Source: Nigrospora sphaerica (lineage: Eukaryota; Ascomycota; Sordariomycetes; Amphisphaeriales; Apiosporaceae). From it: a stretch of 64,000 bases of DNA. The notes under the pieces were generated by a model. That model did no database searches, was not told where the DNA came from, and saw only the letters and a program-made list of their open reading frames with translations. Each line of letters starts with the position of its first letter. The first letter of the stretch is position 1. A program made the position numbers and the translations under genes. This document shows positions 33,841-45,479 of the stretch, piece after piece. The stretch is taken from positions 434,001 to 498,000 of the forward strand of contig JAGVVL010000022.1 in the NCBI GenBank assembly GCA_018287875.1. Direction: 5' to 3'.

Positions 33841-34871
33841 GCTCTATGAAGAAAGCACGATAAGGCTGTAGGGAGAGGCATCGACTATTTCTCACGTGGT
33901 GACTGATCGTACAGCTGATGACTGTTCCGCTGCTTCGCTGCTTCGCCTACGTCGATTCGGCGAAGAGACGGCACGATGCGTCTGAACATACCCACGACTG
34001 GTGGCCGTCGGAATGCAGGGATGGCTTTGCCATTCGCTGGCATATACCTATCCATGACTGCGCTGGACACCGCATCGACCTAGCATGGCCGCAGCCAGCT
34101 GTCCCTCTCGCGTTACACTGGTAATGATAGGTACATGAGCGGACGCACTTCTCGCAGCTCATAAGTACATTGAACAACAGCAACGTGACAGTACGGGACG
34201 CCTCCGCAACACCACATGAAGAAGGAAGAAGCCATTCCTTGCACACAAGGAGTGAAAACCAGGCTTGGCTAGGCACTCGCAACAGCACAGCTGTTCGGCG
34301 GCGTGCGCCATATTCATCCACCTCAGTCCTCTGGAGTCATCCAAGCGGCGAGCGAATCGGCTATTTCGTTCGTGATGATAACCGCGAGTGCAAAACCAAC
34401 CAGGTATTTGGGCGCTTGGCCTCTGTGGTGTGGCAAACAAGTTCCAAGATTTGCTGGGGTGCACCCAGCCATCGCCAAGTGGGTTCAAGTGTGACAAGTG
34501 CAGTGCGACATCATGTCACTCACTATGCCCCGTCTTGGCGGACTTAGTTACAATGGTCGGCACCGACCTCGATTCCGAGCTTTCAAGACCTCGACGTACC
34601 ATGCTTAAGCACGTACGACCCACCCACCACGGCCAAGACTGGCCTTGACACTTTCGGGGACGGCCCTCGCGGACCGCCCCCCTCTGACTCTCTCAGCGGA
34701 CACGACCACAACTGGCGGTGGCAACGGGAACGGCCTACACATAGAACGCCTACCAGTACACGATACTGGAGGAAAGATACGCCGGGCGTTATTAAAAAAA
34801 ACGGTCCCTGGCGCGCTATATACACTACGGGTGTGAAGGTCTGGCAAGCCTGTTAAATAGCGTTAAATATA
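33841..34871. other. Spacer sequence without a recognised gene
   Basis: About 1 kb upstream of the LINE relic. Overlapping frames on both strands at 34,159-34,547 are mutually exclusive and carry no motif. Just before the ACT tract the composition becomes richer in A and T. I see nothing that I can name. Confidence 0.4.

Positions 34872-34930
<59 letters not shown>
34872..34930 (+). repeat. (ACT)n trinucleotide tract, about 20 units
   Basis: This is an uninterrupted ACT/CTA run of 59 bases in the single-copy spacer. It has no counterpart in either arm. Confidence 0.95.
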
Positions 34931-36189
34931 ATCATGTCACTGTGGTTATGCGAAGTCCTGCTGCGGAGGGTTCATCGAGCCGCTTCACATGCTCGGCCGC
35001 CTTGGCAGCCGAAGCCTGCTTTTCATGGCGCAGTCGCATTGTGTATCGGCGAGGGCCAGAGAGATCCCGCAGCAGGGCGCCAGTTTCGTTGCAACTGCAC
35101 GGCAGCCGGGGAAGCGCTCATCACGCTTTCCGGCTTCCCGGTTACCTCCTTCTTCATTTCTGCAAATAGGATGCAGAGCCGCACGTTATCCTTGCTCATT
35201 ATGCACGTCATCTGCCCAGCAAATCCTGGATACGGGGCTTGCCTTCACCGACACCGACAAACATCACATTCGGGCTCTCGTTGGCACCTGCACCGTAGGT
35301 ACAAGCACGAACCTAGGTTATGTCCGGGACCCAACTCGAAAACCAATCGTATTGTGCGCCAAGACCTGTAGAACATGGATGCTGGTTGACTTAGATAATT
35401 AGGGTACACATCCAATCGGCAATCTCTAGCTCGCCCCGCGACCCACGTAAATCGTCCCTCAGATAATCAACTGGAGCATGCCAGATTCCCAATCAGGTAT
35501 GATCCCTACGCAATGATCCCCTGTCAGATTTATCTTGGAGATTATGTAGGGCAGGGCGATGTGATCATGCAAGGACATAAGTAGGTCACCTTCTCCATGC
35601 GTACAAGCAAAAATCGGTATGGCGATCGTACTGCCCCTTTCGGTCTTCGACTGCATAGCTTGCATATCCTCGAACGCCACCATTGTTACTGCTGCCGTGT
35701 ACTCCTAACACTTATCCTGAAAATACCTCGTGATAATAAAAGAGGTGCATATCGGTTCACCGGCGGCATGCGGCTGCTTCTGGGTCCGTCCTCTGACGTC
35801 AGAAATTTCGTGATTCTCAACATCAGTTCTTGTTGAGCCCCTCGTTCATGGCAGTCCGATAACCGGACACTTTCTTCACAATTTACTACCTCTGCTATAC
35901 ATTCTGGGTTCTGGAATTTCGTCTTCCACCTCTAGCCGGATCGTCGGTTCCGATCGAGATCATGGCCACTGCACTGTTGGCCTCCTATTTCACTCCACTA
36001 ATCCTTCTAAAAGATTTTAAATATATCCCACGCCGACGATGCCACATATACAGAACCCTGAAACTCATAGCCTGAAACCTTCATTTCAGCGTTTGACTCT
36101 AAACTTACTACCGGATGGCAATCGTCGCTTACTGATCATCTTATGGCTATTTGTTGAGTCTAGCAGCACAGTTCCCTCCTCGAATCACT
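34931..36189. other. Intergenic sequence upstream of the Zn2Cys6 / fungal_trans gene
   Basis: About 1.26 kb. The first 470 bp are GC-richer and may hold a decayed coding segment on either strand, which I did not identify. The rest is AT-richer and is the likely promoter region. It ends with a TTTTAAATATAT element at 36,015-36,026, about 165 bp before the start codon. Confidence 0.45.
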
Positions 36190-39059
36190 ATGAAACAATC
36201 TCGAGCTGGTTGCCAGGAAAGACGGCGGACGCCACGTGCTTGCGACGGATGTAAGCATCGCAGGACAAAAGTGAGTATCTTTCGCCCACTTCCGCAATCC
36301 ATTACCCAATTTGTTGGTTGCTATCTGCAACCCCTTCTTCACCGTATCTCCACGGCCGTGATTTCTCTCCCGTCTACCCTAGCTGCCATTTTCTATCTGA
36401 TTTTACCTCTGTTCATCATCGCTTTATGTGACAAGCCCTTGTGGAATTTTATAGCAGTGACCTCTGGGTGCGCTATGGAAATTTCTGAGACTGTCTTGTT
36501 TCTAGACCAGGGTGTCGACCAGCTGATCTTAGCTGCGATGGATCTCTACAGCTCTTTTCACTGACAATTTTCTGTTACTCCAGTGTGATGGACAGAATCC
36601 GTGCGGCGCTTGCAAACTCCGGTCACTTCCATGTGGCTACGATTTGGCCACCCCCGGGCCTTCGCATGGTAGATCTACCAAGGTGCCTGGGAAGCCTATC
36701 CGATTCGAATTCTCGCCAAGGGTTCTGCGAAGGGATCCAGACAATGCAGTCATCCAGCCCAGCTGTGATTTGATGGCCTCTCCACTGTGGACACCTTGGG
36801 ACAGGGCCAGTACCAAGAAGCTCGAGCATCTTTATTTTCGACGATTACCGACGCCTGAAAGATGTATTTGGGAATTACTTGGTGCAGGCAATTCTGGTTC
36901 GGAATCTCAGTCAGAAATGAAGAATGCGAGTGGCCTTGCGTCGGCTCCGGATGGAGCCTACCAACCTCAATGGAGAATGTTGCAAGACACCACTGGCAGA
37001 CTGTGTAAGTCGTTTCTCATCTCTGTCCCTGATACCTGCTCTGGGCTGTTCGTGTCTGGTAGCACGTATCAGCAGCTAAAACGCTGCAAAGGAATACTGC
37101 TGCTGATACATCACTACCTAGTATACTTTGACGACTCTGCAGATGTATCGTATCTTCAGTGGATCCACCTGGTCAGCGCGAATGTATGTGGCCCTTCAGA
37201 CTTCACACTAGATCCTCAACGACATATGGTTGTCGAGGGCCTGCCATCTCTACCGCTGTCGGGATTTTTCGACGGCATCCTCCCAAGAAGAAGCACTGCA
37301 GACAAGCTGATCGACAACTACTTTGTGAACGTAAGTGACATACCCGAGCAATCCTATTTGATCCACGCTAATCGGATATAGACAACGGGGCTCATTGAGC
37401 TTTTCGATCAACAGCTGTTTCGTATGCAGGTTGATCGGTTCTATGAGAGTCCCACAGAAATTATGACGTCTGCACTATGTACGATCTATATGGTTTTTGC
37501 CCTTGGTTGTGTCTTAGCCCGACCAATACCACAAGGTACCGTTGAGGCTGTCGAAGGCGTATTCCGATCCGACAGCACTGCTCGAGCCGACTTCTTGTTC
37601 CGTCGGACGAAAAGTCTTATCGATCCAGTTTGCGGGCTCGAAGACGCCGACTTTTGGTCTATCCAAGTGCTTGCTTTGATGTCGTTGTACACGCTGTCGA
37701 TATCGAAGCACACTGCATCATATGCCTATTGCGGTAAGTCCTGTTTCGAAGCAGGAAGAGTTTTGCGTTGTAAAACTAATGATGAAGTCTCAGGCATGGC
37801 AATTCGATCTGCATTTGCTCTCGGCCTTCACAGGCGAGATTGTGATTCTCAGTTCACGCCGATCCAGATAAAATCACGGCGGAACCTATGGAGGTCGCTC
37901 TTTGTTCTCGATAGGTTTCTTGCTGCCTCTCTAGGCCGACCAATGGCGATTCTCATGGCGGATGCCCCTAGTTGGCTCCTTGATGCTCCGGAAGAGAGGG
38001 CCCGACCAGAGCTCTCCCTTGAGGAGGACCACGAGCGCATCAGTACGGTCGCGCTTAGTGCCGCGGTACGGACCTGCCACGCTATCGGTACGACGCTTCG
38101 GACGACCTACTCGAGAAGCAGGGAATCTCGTGAGGACGACAATGCTCCCACACAGCAACTCGAGCGCTGGAACGACGCACTTGATCCGGCCCTCTATTGG
38201 TGCCAGCCCCTTGGCGGGGTAAGCAACTCCAGTCAGAGTATCGCCATCCTCCACGTCAATATCCTGCATTGCTATGCCATCCTCCTTTTCACGCGCCATG
38301 CCTTCCAGAACATGGTTGAAAAAGCACACAAGCTGCGCTCGGGGGAATCCTACAGTATGCCAGGGCTCTATAAAGAGACGGAAGGCCAAGTTCAATCGTG
38401 TATTGAGGCCTCTCAGCACATTTTGATGCTGGCCCAGGCTGCTGTGCGTGCGAATTACCTCCCTTGCTCGGATCCATTTGTATTGTACGTTTCCCTCCCC
38501 CCAAGCTTCATACCACCATTACGCATCATGCGCCTATGGGAGGAGTTCAAATTTTCATTAAGAATGCAAAGCTCTAGTTTTCTTCTATGGCATGTAAGCT
38601 GACATCAAAAGGAAACCTGTGTTCATGGCAGGTCTGATCATCTTGAGCAACGATCTGGCAGCGCCAAACCACGTATCTAATGCGGAGAATTACATCCAGA
38701 GCTGTAAATCTATTCTCAGATACTGCTCCCAAGACGACCCGCAGGCGAGAAAGATGCTGTGGATCATCGGTGCGTTCGACGAGGCGAACAAAACCCACTC
38801 GCTACGAGCAACAAAGCCACCCTCTCCGGGTGCGGTGACCCCATGGTCAGCACATCATCTCACGATGTCGAGTGCAATGTCAACGCACAAGCTTCCTCCC
38901 AAAACCCAATTCATTCCACGTCAGAGTCTGACTGGACCTGTCCCTATCCCTATCATGAGCTTTAGGCAATTCCTCGTATCTGTGTGGTCTAGTTGGACGC
39001 GTGAGGGATCAGTAGTCCCTGGTGATTGCGACATTAACTTTCATTTTTCTAGCTTCTAG
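36190..39059 (+). CDS. Zn2Cys6 transcription factor with fungal_trans domain, six exons
   Basis: Inferred exons are 36190-36270, 36584-37004, 37122-37330, 37382-37733, 37794-38484 and 38612-39059. They join in frame to 733 aa. All introns are GT-AG, and the donor sites are GTGAGT, GTAAGT (three times) and GTACGT. The first intron splits the zinc cluster. After splicing the ligands are C18, C21, C28, C34, C37 and C44. Fungal_trans landmarks follow: YFDDSADVSYLQW near 170, GMAIRSAFALGLHRRD near 355, and RRNLWRSLFVLDRFLAASLG near 380. The distal part includes VFMAGLIILSNDL. The product should be a nuclear DNA-binding regulator of a target pathway that cannot be told from sequence. The intron at 37005-37121 is supported by domain continuity only, because it is a multiple of three without a stop. 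The start is the first ATG in frame, with no stop-free alternative upstream. The gene ends 184 bp before the right palindrome arm. Confidence 0.85.
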
Positions 39060-40376
39060 ACTTCAAAATGACAAATATTATCACAGTGGATGGTATGGCA
39101 GCTGCGCCGTGTGCTCTTTCACTTATGTAATTTACTTTTGGATAGTATATCCTTATACCTTCATCGACGTATATCGGCGATATCCCAGCCCCTGGTCCTT
39201 AAACCGTGATAGATATCAACATATTAGGACTTTTCGCTTTTTATCTCACCCGGCCCCTCTCTATTGTAGGGCAGCAGCGGGACGGACCGGCAGAGGCGAT
39301 GACGGAACAGGAATGGACAGGACAACCGAAGAACCACTCTCCCGTGCTACCGCCCGTGGTGGCTGGATAACCAGGAGCTCCACAAAGCAGCTTCTCAGGT
39401 GTAAGGGTGTGCTACCAATCTCCGACAGGTCGCTGATTGGATACACAACGCAAGGATGGCCACAGGAGTATGCGCCTCGTCTGGCTGACAGGGTTTGCTA
39501 CACCTCCGTCTTCCCGTTCATGATAGCCTATTACGATTCCGATGAACCTGCTCCGCCATCAAACTTGGCAGATGTTAGATCACGGCGATGACAGGCTCGC
39601 CGGCTATGTTCCGGTTGCTTCCACAAGGCACTTGAGGTAGGGAGCTGCCCCACAAATGCGCGTGGGACTGGTGATGCTCTGAGCTGCCATCCATGTTTGG
39701 CGGAAGCGAAGCCTTATCACATGAGTGCCGCAAGAATATATCTTACAACCTAATTGACATATCGCTATACATCAGGGGTTGCTAATCATCGCTACCTAGT
39801 CCATTGCCAAATGAAGGCAGCGTAAATTAGTTACGTAACCGCTCCTAACTGGTGCCAGTAGCTCATCACTGTCCATGGCGTAGATGTAACTCCCTGAGAA
39901 TAGGTAACGCGAGGGGCTGTTTGCCGGGGAGTCCTCCCTCCCACCTTTTTTCTCTTGCCATTTTTCTGCAGGGCTTCCCAACCTCAGCCGGATCATCTGG
40001 CCAAATCATGTATTAGCTGCCCTCACGAATTGCCAGCGCAGCAAAACGAAAGCAAGCGAGACCGAGGAACGCGGGGCTGAGTAAGGATCGAACGATGGCC
40101 CCATGCCAAGCTAGCAACTGAAATGGCTCTTGTTTTCTTTTCGCTGTTCGCCCATCGAGATGCTCTCGGTCTCCTACCTCCCTTTCCAAAGACAGGCCGT
40201 GGACGTTTCAGACAAGCAGTTGCTGTGCGACGTCGCGGTGCATACCCCGCCCAGCTTCCTCATATTCCTGGTTTTGTGCCGGAGTCGGCCGCCAGCATGT
40301 CCACTTTCCGCGAAGCCAAGCCCATGTATGCAATCGACAAGCGGCGGCGGGCGATGGGATCCGGGGTACTCGACGA

Positions 40377-40904
40377 TCAGCACGAGTTTCGTCGAAGAAC
40401 AGGATGCCGGTGGGAGGATAAGGTCTTCTGGTGCGGATCCGGGCTTTGCAAGTCGACTAACATGTCTCCTTCCTTGATGAAGACAAGCGTGGTGCGCAAG
40501 TTGCTACTCATCCGTAGCCGTCGTAGGATAACGGCGGCCTCCTCTTCTGGGCGGCCTCTCAACATCTCGAGTAGCTCGGTGGTGTCCTTCAGCTGCTCAG
40601 CGAGGTGCTGATACTTCCGTCGCAGATTCGCATGCGGCGTCGTATTAGGGTCATGGTCGTATTCACACTCGGTGCTGCGCTTGCGGCAAATACCACAGGC
40701 AGGCCTCACGCCGTCACATTTCGTCTTGCGGGAACGGCATCTCGTGCAAGCGAGTTGTATCAATTTTCGCTTGCGCACAGTCTCTCGAGGGTTGTTTTGG
40801 GGGTTGTTTTGCGGGCTGTTTTGCGGCAAATCTCTACTCTCCGTGTTGGGTAAGAGTTGACGAAGTGGATGCAGCATCAGGGGATGTCGGACGTTCTTTC
40901 CCAT
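40377..40904 (-). CDS. Short Zn2Cys6 DNA-binding protein, right arm copy
   Basis: This is the inverted duplicate of the gene at 26,970-27,497, with the same 175-aa product and the same six zinc ligands (C53, C56, C63, C70, C73, C80). The only coding-strand difference that I noticed is upstream of the ATG, where a His codon of the open frame is Arg in this copy. Both copies point toward the spacer, so the pair is convergent with respect to the centre of the palindrome. As in the left copy, no fungal_trans domain follows. If expressed, two identical genes would double the dose of a protein that could bind DNA without an effector domain. Confidence 0.7.
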   Translation of the reverse strand: MGKNVRHPLMLHPLRQLLPNTESRDLPQNSPQNNPQNNPRETVRKRKLIQLACTRCRSRKTKCDGVRPACGICRKRSTECEYDHDPNTTPHANLRRKYQHLAEQLKDTTELLEMLRGRPEEEAAVILRRLRMSSNLRTTLVFIKEGDMLVDLQSPDPHQKTLSSHRHPVLRRNSC

Positions 40905-41234
40905 GGATGGTAGAGTGCCGCGTCTTGACACCGTAAGTATAAAGACGCCTTTGGGAGTGCGGAAGGCTTGTAGCAAACTCGAATAGGTTGGTAAGTAGTG
41001 CTTGCGTGACTTCTAATGGCATGTAGAAACGGAAAGAACTGCTCCTAGCTGAGAGTCTTGCGAGTTTATGGGTCCCGCAGACACGAAGTGCCCATGTGCA
41101 CTGTGACTACACTGTCAGTAGATAGCCGTCGCAGGGAAACCAGTGTGCATGCACGTAGCCATGCTGCCAGCAAATAGCTGCTACCCTACTCTCGTATATT
41201 GTCGATAGGTCACATTCTCCTCTCGGGGTCATTT

Positions 41235-41411
41235 ATGGGTAGCCAAGCAGAGCTGTCCCTCGGGCTGTTCCCCGCGGTTTGTTTATATGCCAACTTTTGG
41301 GGAGGTGGTCTTGGAAGGAGCGCCACGATCATGGTGGGGGTGAAGGAAGCGCCGGGCTACACAGCAGTCACCGAGTACTTCCAAAGACGCCTGGAGTTGT
41401 CAGCAGTCTAG
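41235..41411 (+). CDS. Hypothetical 58-aa protein, right arm copy
   Basis: Inverted duplicate of 26,463-26,639 with the same peptide (MGSQAELSLGLFP start, RRLELSAV end). The family is unknown. In this arm an open frame also continues nearby at 41,592-41,951, which is shorter in the left arm. That frame is antisense to the region downstream of the decayed Zn2Cys6 copy and I do not count it as a gene. Confidence 0.25.
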   Translation: MGSQAELSLGLFPAVCLYANFWGGGLGRSATIMVGVKEAPGYTAVTEYFQRRLELSAV

Positions 41412-41902
41412 AAGCAAGGCATGAATTGCGCCAGCTCGGGCAAAGAGGCTATACAGTTCGTGGCGACCAGGTCGTACACGCCGCCTCTGCCGCCTACCAT
41501 GTGCGCAGAGCCGGGTTGTGTGAGCCTCGGACGACCGTATAGCTAGACAAAACGTTGGAAACCTCTGGATACTAATCCTCAACCGCAGGCAATGGGCCGG
41601 GCTGAAACAATCCACCAGCCGCCAATCCGTGTTCTGTTCCCGTCGGCCATCGATTCAGCGGCAGCGGCCAGGGCGTTGGCACCCCTCCGCACACCATGCA
41701 GCCTTGCCAGCAGCCCCATTCTCTTGGTAGCAGACGAGGCCGGGCGCCGCTATTGCCTCCTCTTCTGCGTACCTTCGCCGCCAGAGCCTCGGGCTTGTAT
41801 CGGGTTGTCTCTAGTCCACCCTCTTGATGTGTGTTGTGGAGCTCTCCGTAAAGGGGAGCAATGGGCGACAGCGTGGGATGCAGCCAGGATGCTCGACAAT
41901 CA

Positions 41903-42366
41903 ACACGAGTTCCGTCGACGAAGACTCGTACGGGCCGATGCGGTCCAGTGATGTACATGGAACCTAGAGCCGTCGCGTAGCAGGCGTCCCTCCTTACCGA
42001 AGCCGACCACGGTGTGCACACTACCATTCCCCCGGAGTTATTCAAGGATGTGAGCAGCTTCCTCGTCAGGACGGGTTTGCAGCAACCCGAGAAGACGAAA
42101 GTAACCCTCCACCCTCCCGACAAGCTGTTCGTACTCCCGTCTCAGACTTGCATGCGGCGTCGTACCGGGATCGTCGCCGTCGTACTCGCATTCGATGCGG
42201 TGCTGGCGGGAAGCGTCGAAGCCGGGCTCTCGCCGTCCCGTTTCGCTGTCGGGGCGGGGGGGCATCTCGTGCAAGCGACCTCTACGGGCACCGGTCCATC
42301 GGGCTTGTAGTCGGGGGACTCGCTACGGTCGGCTTCGGGACGTGGTTGACGTTGTGGTCGAAACAT
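41903..42366 (-). pseudogene. Decayed Zn2Cys6 relative, right arm
   Basis: Inverted duplicate of 25,511-25,975 that has decayed further. Two extra C bases after the CTRC part shift the reading frame, giving AKRDGESPAS where an intact cluster would have its third and fourth cysteines. The later CR(Q) cysteine codon is replaced by Ser (SRQHRIEC). A CAA codon has become TAA after the DEEAAHILE segment (near 42,040), truncating the conserved distal part. Together with the left copy it shows independent decay after the arms were duplicated. Confidence 0.75.
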
Positions 42367-42770
42367 CGGAGGTTGTCGGGTATTTTGCTCGGGTGGCAAG
42401 ACAGGGCGTATACCTTGGGAAACGAAAAGAGGAACGCGTCAAAGGCGTGTGTGCCCAAAATAGTCCGGGCAAGTGCAAACAAGCCGCCCGGTGGTGCGGG
42501 CGGGTACGCCAGCAGGATGGGCAGGGGAAAGCAGTGCTGTCTACTGGGCGTCTTCTGGGGTTATGGGACCGGGGGGCGGAGCATCTGTGCGTCCTATGAC
42601 TACAACAATGGCGAATAGTCACAAGAAGGAGCCGGCCTCCGTGCTCAAAAGCATGCCGTTGAGAAAGGGGCCCCTGAAACTCTCTCGCATGGTGCCGGTA
42701 GGCCACGTTGCCGTTGTTGAGGGGCCACCTTTGGGCCGGCTGGCAGAGGCCCCTTTGGGCTTGCTCCGCG

Positions 42771-44073
42771 ATTGGTTTATAGGACAAGGGCCCGGACAGC
42801 CGGTGCCGGAAGGGGCCTGTGTTGTCCGGTGGTCCTTGGCCAGGACGGCCGTTCACGCAAGACAGATCGTCTGGCTACCCGCACTTGCGTCGTGGGAAGA
42901 GAACACAAAATGGAAATTCTTGGCGAGGGCTCGTGTATGCAACACAGGGGTTGCCACCGAACTCATCACAACCCGTCCTAGGGTGGCTGTAGGTAACAAG
43001 TGTAGGGTGCTGGATCTTCGGCCTGTCCTGGGGAGGGACGGCGTATGCTCCAGGAGCGCAGGCGGGCAAAGCAAAATACAAGCAACTCAAGCGCAATACG
43101 TTGAGGGCATGGCGACGCATTTTGTGCGGCAAGGCATCCGGTCCATCTATGGCGGCAAAATCATGCCATTTTCCTCCTCCTCCATACCTCTGAGGTTCAT
43201 ATGAAAGTAGACGGGGGTGGAATCCCGTCCTCGTTAGTCCTTTCCCACGCATCGCTCGATGCCCCTGGCGCGGGCGCAGACACCCGTGGATATACCAACC
43301 ACAGGCCCCCGCTGTTCCCCTAGCGATAGATGGCCAATAGGTAGGTGTATAGAGAAGAAGACCATTCACCCTTAGAGGTCATATTTGTGTTGGCTAATGA
43401 ACATTTCGCCACGGGGTACGCGAAGCAGTTCGATTCCAGTTGTGTTCAGCGAGGGTCGCGGTAGGCTATGAATGATAGACGGATGCGCTGGGCACCCCGG
43501 CTGGTCTTGTTCCGGGGCTCGTCGTCGCCGTCTTTGATTTGCCGAAAGGCCTGGGGACAAGACAGGCCGTCCAGCTGCCTGCGCTTGCGTCCCGAGAAAC
43601 TAATCAAAGCTTGTAGTAAGGGTTCACGCGTTGCAAACAAACATTGCCATTGGGATCGTTGCGACCCGGTGGAGGGATGGCGTCCACTTCAGGAGTGCAG
43701 ACAGGCAAAGAAAGATGCGGGGAAGCAGAGCCTGCTATGTCGAGCGCGTGGCAAAACATGTGCTGGGCCGCAAGATATTTGGCCAGTCTAGCCTGGGGAA
43801 ACCGTTAAATCTTCTCGGAGGGCCAAGAGAGAAGCCCCTGTCGTCCGGGCCACATGCGAAGCCGATGTGGCCTGAATCTGTTCTCATGGTTCCCTTCCCA
43901 CGAATCACTCGATGCCCCTGGCGCGGGCGCAGGCATCCGGGAAGACGCCGACCGCGAGTCTCCGCTGTTTTCCCCAGCAGCAGGTAACCAATAGGCGGAG
44001 GCACAAGGCCGACTATTCATTCTGGATATCGCGCCTGCGTGAGAAAGAAAATGGATTTTCGCCACGGAGTAGG
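42771..44073 (-). repeat. Diverged tandem duplication of about 650-690 bp (right arm)
   Basis: Inverted counterpart of 23,808-25,110, with the same two units in opposite order. Small indels distinguish it from the left arm (for example around 43,030-43,060 and 43,290). Confidence 0.7.
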
Positions 44074-44341
44074 CGATGCCGCCCGCTTCTGATTAGGTCG
44101 ATGGAAGACGGCGGCAGGCTAGGGGTAAGGGGCAGGTGTATTGGGCACCCGAACAGTCTTACGTCCGGGCTGGTCGTCGCTGTCGCCCCGGCCTTGGCAC
44201 TAAGGCTAAGCTAACTTACTCTTAGTTGCTTTCTATCCCCCTCGCCCTGGCCTGTTAGGACATCAATTCACAGTACCCAAAGATGGGGATCCTCGCCCCA
44301 TACGTCATAAAGGACGGGATCGCAAAGAAGAAGCCATGGCC

Positions 44342-44905
44342 TTATCGCAGACAGGGGGCGAACCGTGGTTTACGGCCCGTAAGAAGGGATCGCCACGTCG
44401 GTGCGTGCCGTTTGTACGCATGTAAAGATTTTGTAAAATGGATTTCGACGATGAGTAGACCGTCTTCGGGATGACTCGCTGTATTATTTGGGCGACAAAG
44501 TATGCGAAATGCGATTCGCAAGAGGTGATGGCGGTTGCCGCGTCTCGTGGGGAGGGTTCCACCAGACGTCACGATCTCGATGTAGACAGGATCACAGTAT
44601 AAATAATACGGAATTGGAAGCGCGTACGCCCTATAGACCGGGCCTCTAATAGCACGCATAACCCAAGCCTTATAGCAGCTGATGTCAATGCCATAGAGAA
44701 CAACAAATGCCGCCTTCCGCGCGGCACGCCCCAACGAGACGACCGCTGCTGGTATATACCAGATTGGTCGCCGGCCCTTGTCGAACCGGCCGTGCGCGCC
44801 ACGTTCCCAAAGCGCAGCACTTGACCAGCTGGTGCTCCAGGCTTCTATCCACAAGACCAGAGGCGGGTTGCACGTACTGGAGGGAAAGCGGTGCATATAG
44901 GGCAT
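44342..44905 (-). CDS. Hypothetical 187-aa protein, right arm copy
   Basis: Inverted duplicate of 22,976-23,539, with the same predicted product from the first in-frame ATG. No domain is recognised. A short frame starting with a hydrophobic stretch (AIVLVSTVLVAAYVL) lies just upstream on the same strand, at 45,000-45,218, and ends immediately before this frame opens. The two might be exons of one gene, but I see no convincing splice pair. Confidence 0.25.
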   Translation of the reverse strand: MPYMHRFPSSTCNPPLVLWIEAWSTSWSSAALWERGAHGRFDKGRRPIWYIPAAVVSLGRAARKAAFVVLYGIDISCYKAWVMRAIRGPVYRAYALPIPYYLYCDPVYIEIVTSGGTLPTRRGNRHHLLRIAFRILCRPNNTASHPEDGLLIVEIHFTKSLHAYKRHAPTWRSLLTGRKPRFAPCLR

Positions 44906-45479
44906 CGGCAGTCGATTGGACGATCGGTACGACGAGGCCGATGAAACATCAGGGGTGAACCGCTGAACTTGGGACGGGTCTATGGGTCCAGAGCCGGTGT
45001 TAACTCGCAGCGCATCCAAAGGGGAAGTCAGGAGAGCCGTTGCGTAGTAGCTCTATCATGGTTTGGGGGCCGCTGGCCTCCACTGAGTCGGGGAGAGGTA
45101 GCGGCTGGCGTTCAACTGAGTTCGGGCCTATGCTAATAACAATGCTCCTTCGGAACGGGGTACGGACTGGAAGGACATACGCAGCTACTAGCACCGTAGA
45201 GACCAGGACTATGGCCACTAAAAACTAGCCGAATGCATACGGGGAGTGGCGGGGACGATGGTGGGGTTAAAGTAGTAACTTGCTCTTATTCCTAAGGAAT
45301 TTGAACTTCATCGGGGTGGCATGATAGTCACTCGCCAAGTACGGGAGCCCCGCAAGGGATATGGTGCGCCATTAGAAGACGCCCTGCAAGGAGCCCCAGC
45401 ACCGTCGTCTCCCTCTCCTGTTCGGGGCTTTGCTAGCATCAGGGCGTCGACGAAGGCAAGCCGTCTCGTGCCTTTCTTC

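Noticed and set aside
34159..34547. Overlapping 112- and 125-codon frames on opposite strands in the spacer
   Set aside because: They are mutually exclusive, have no motif or splice context, and resemble chance frames or decayed element sequence.
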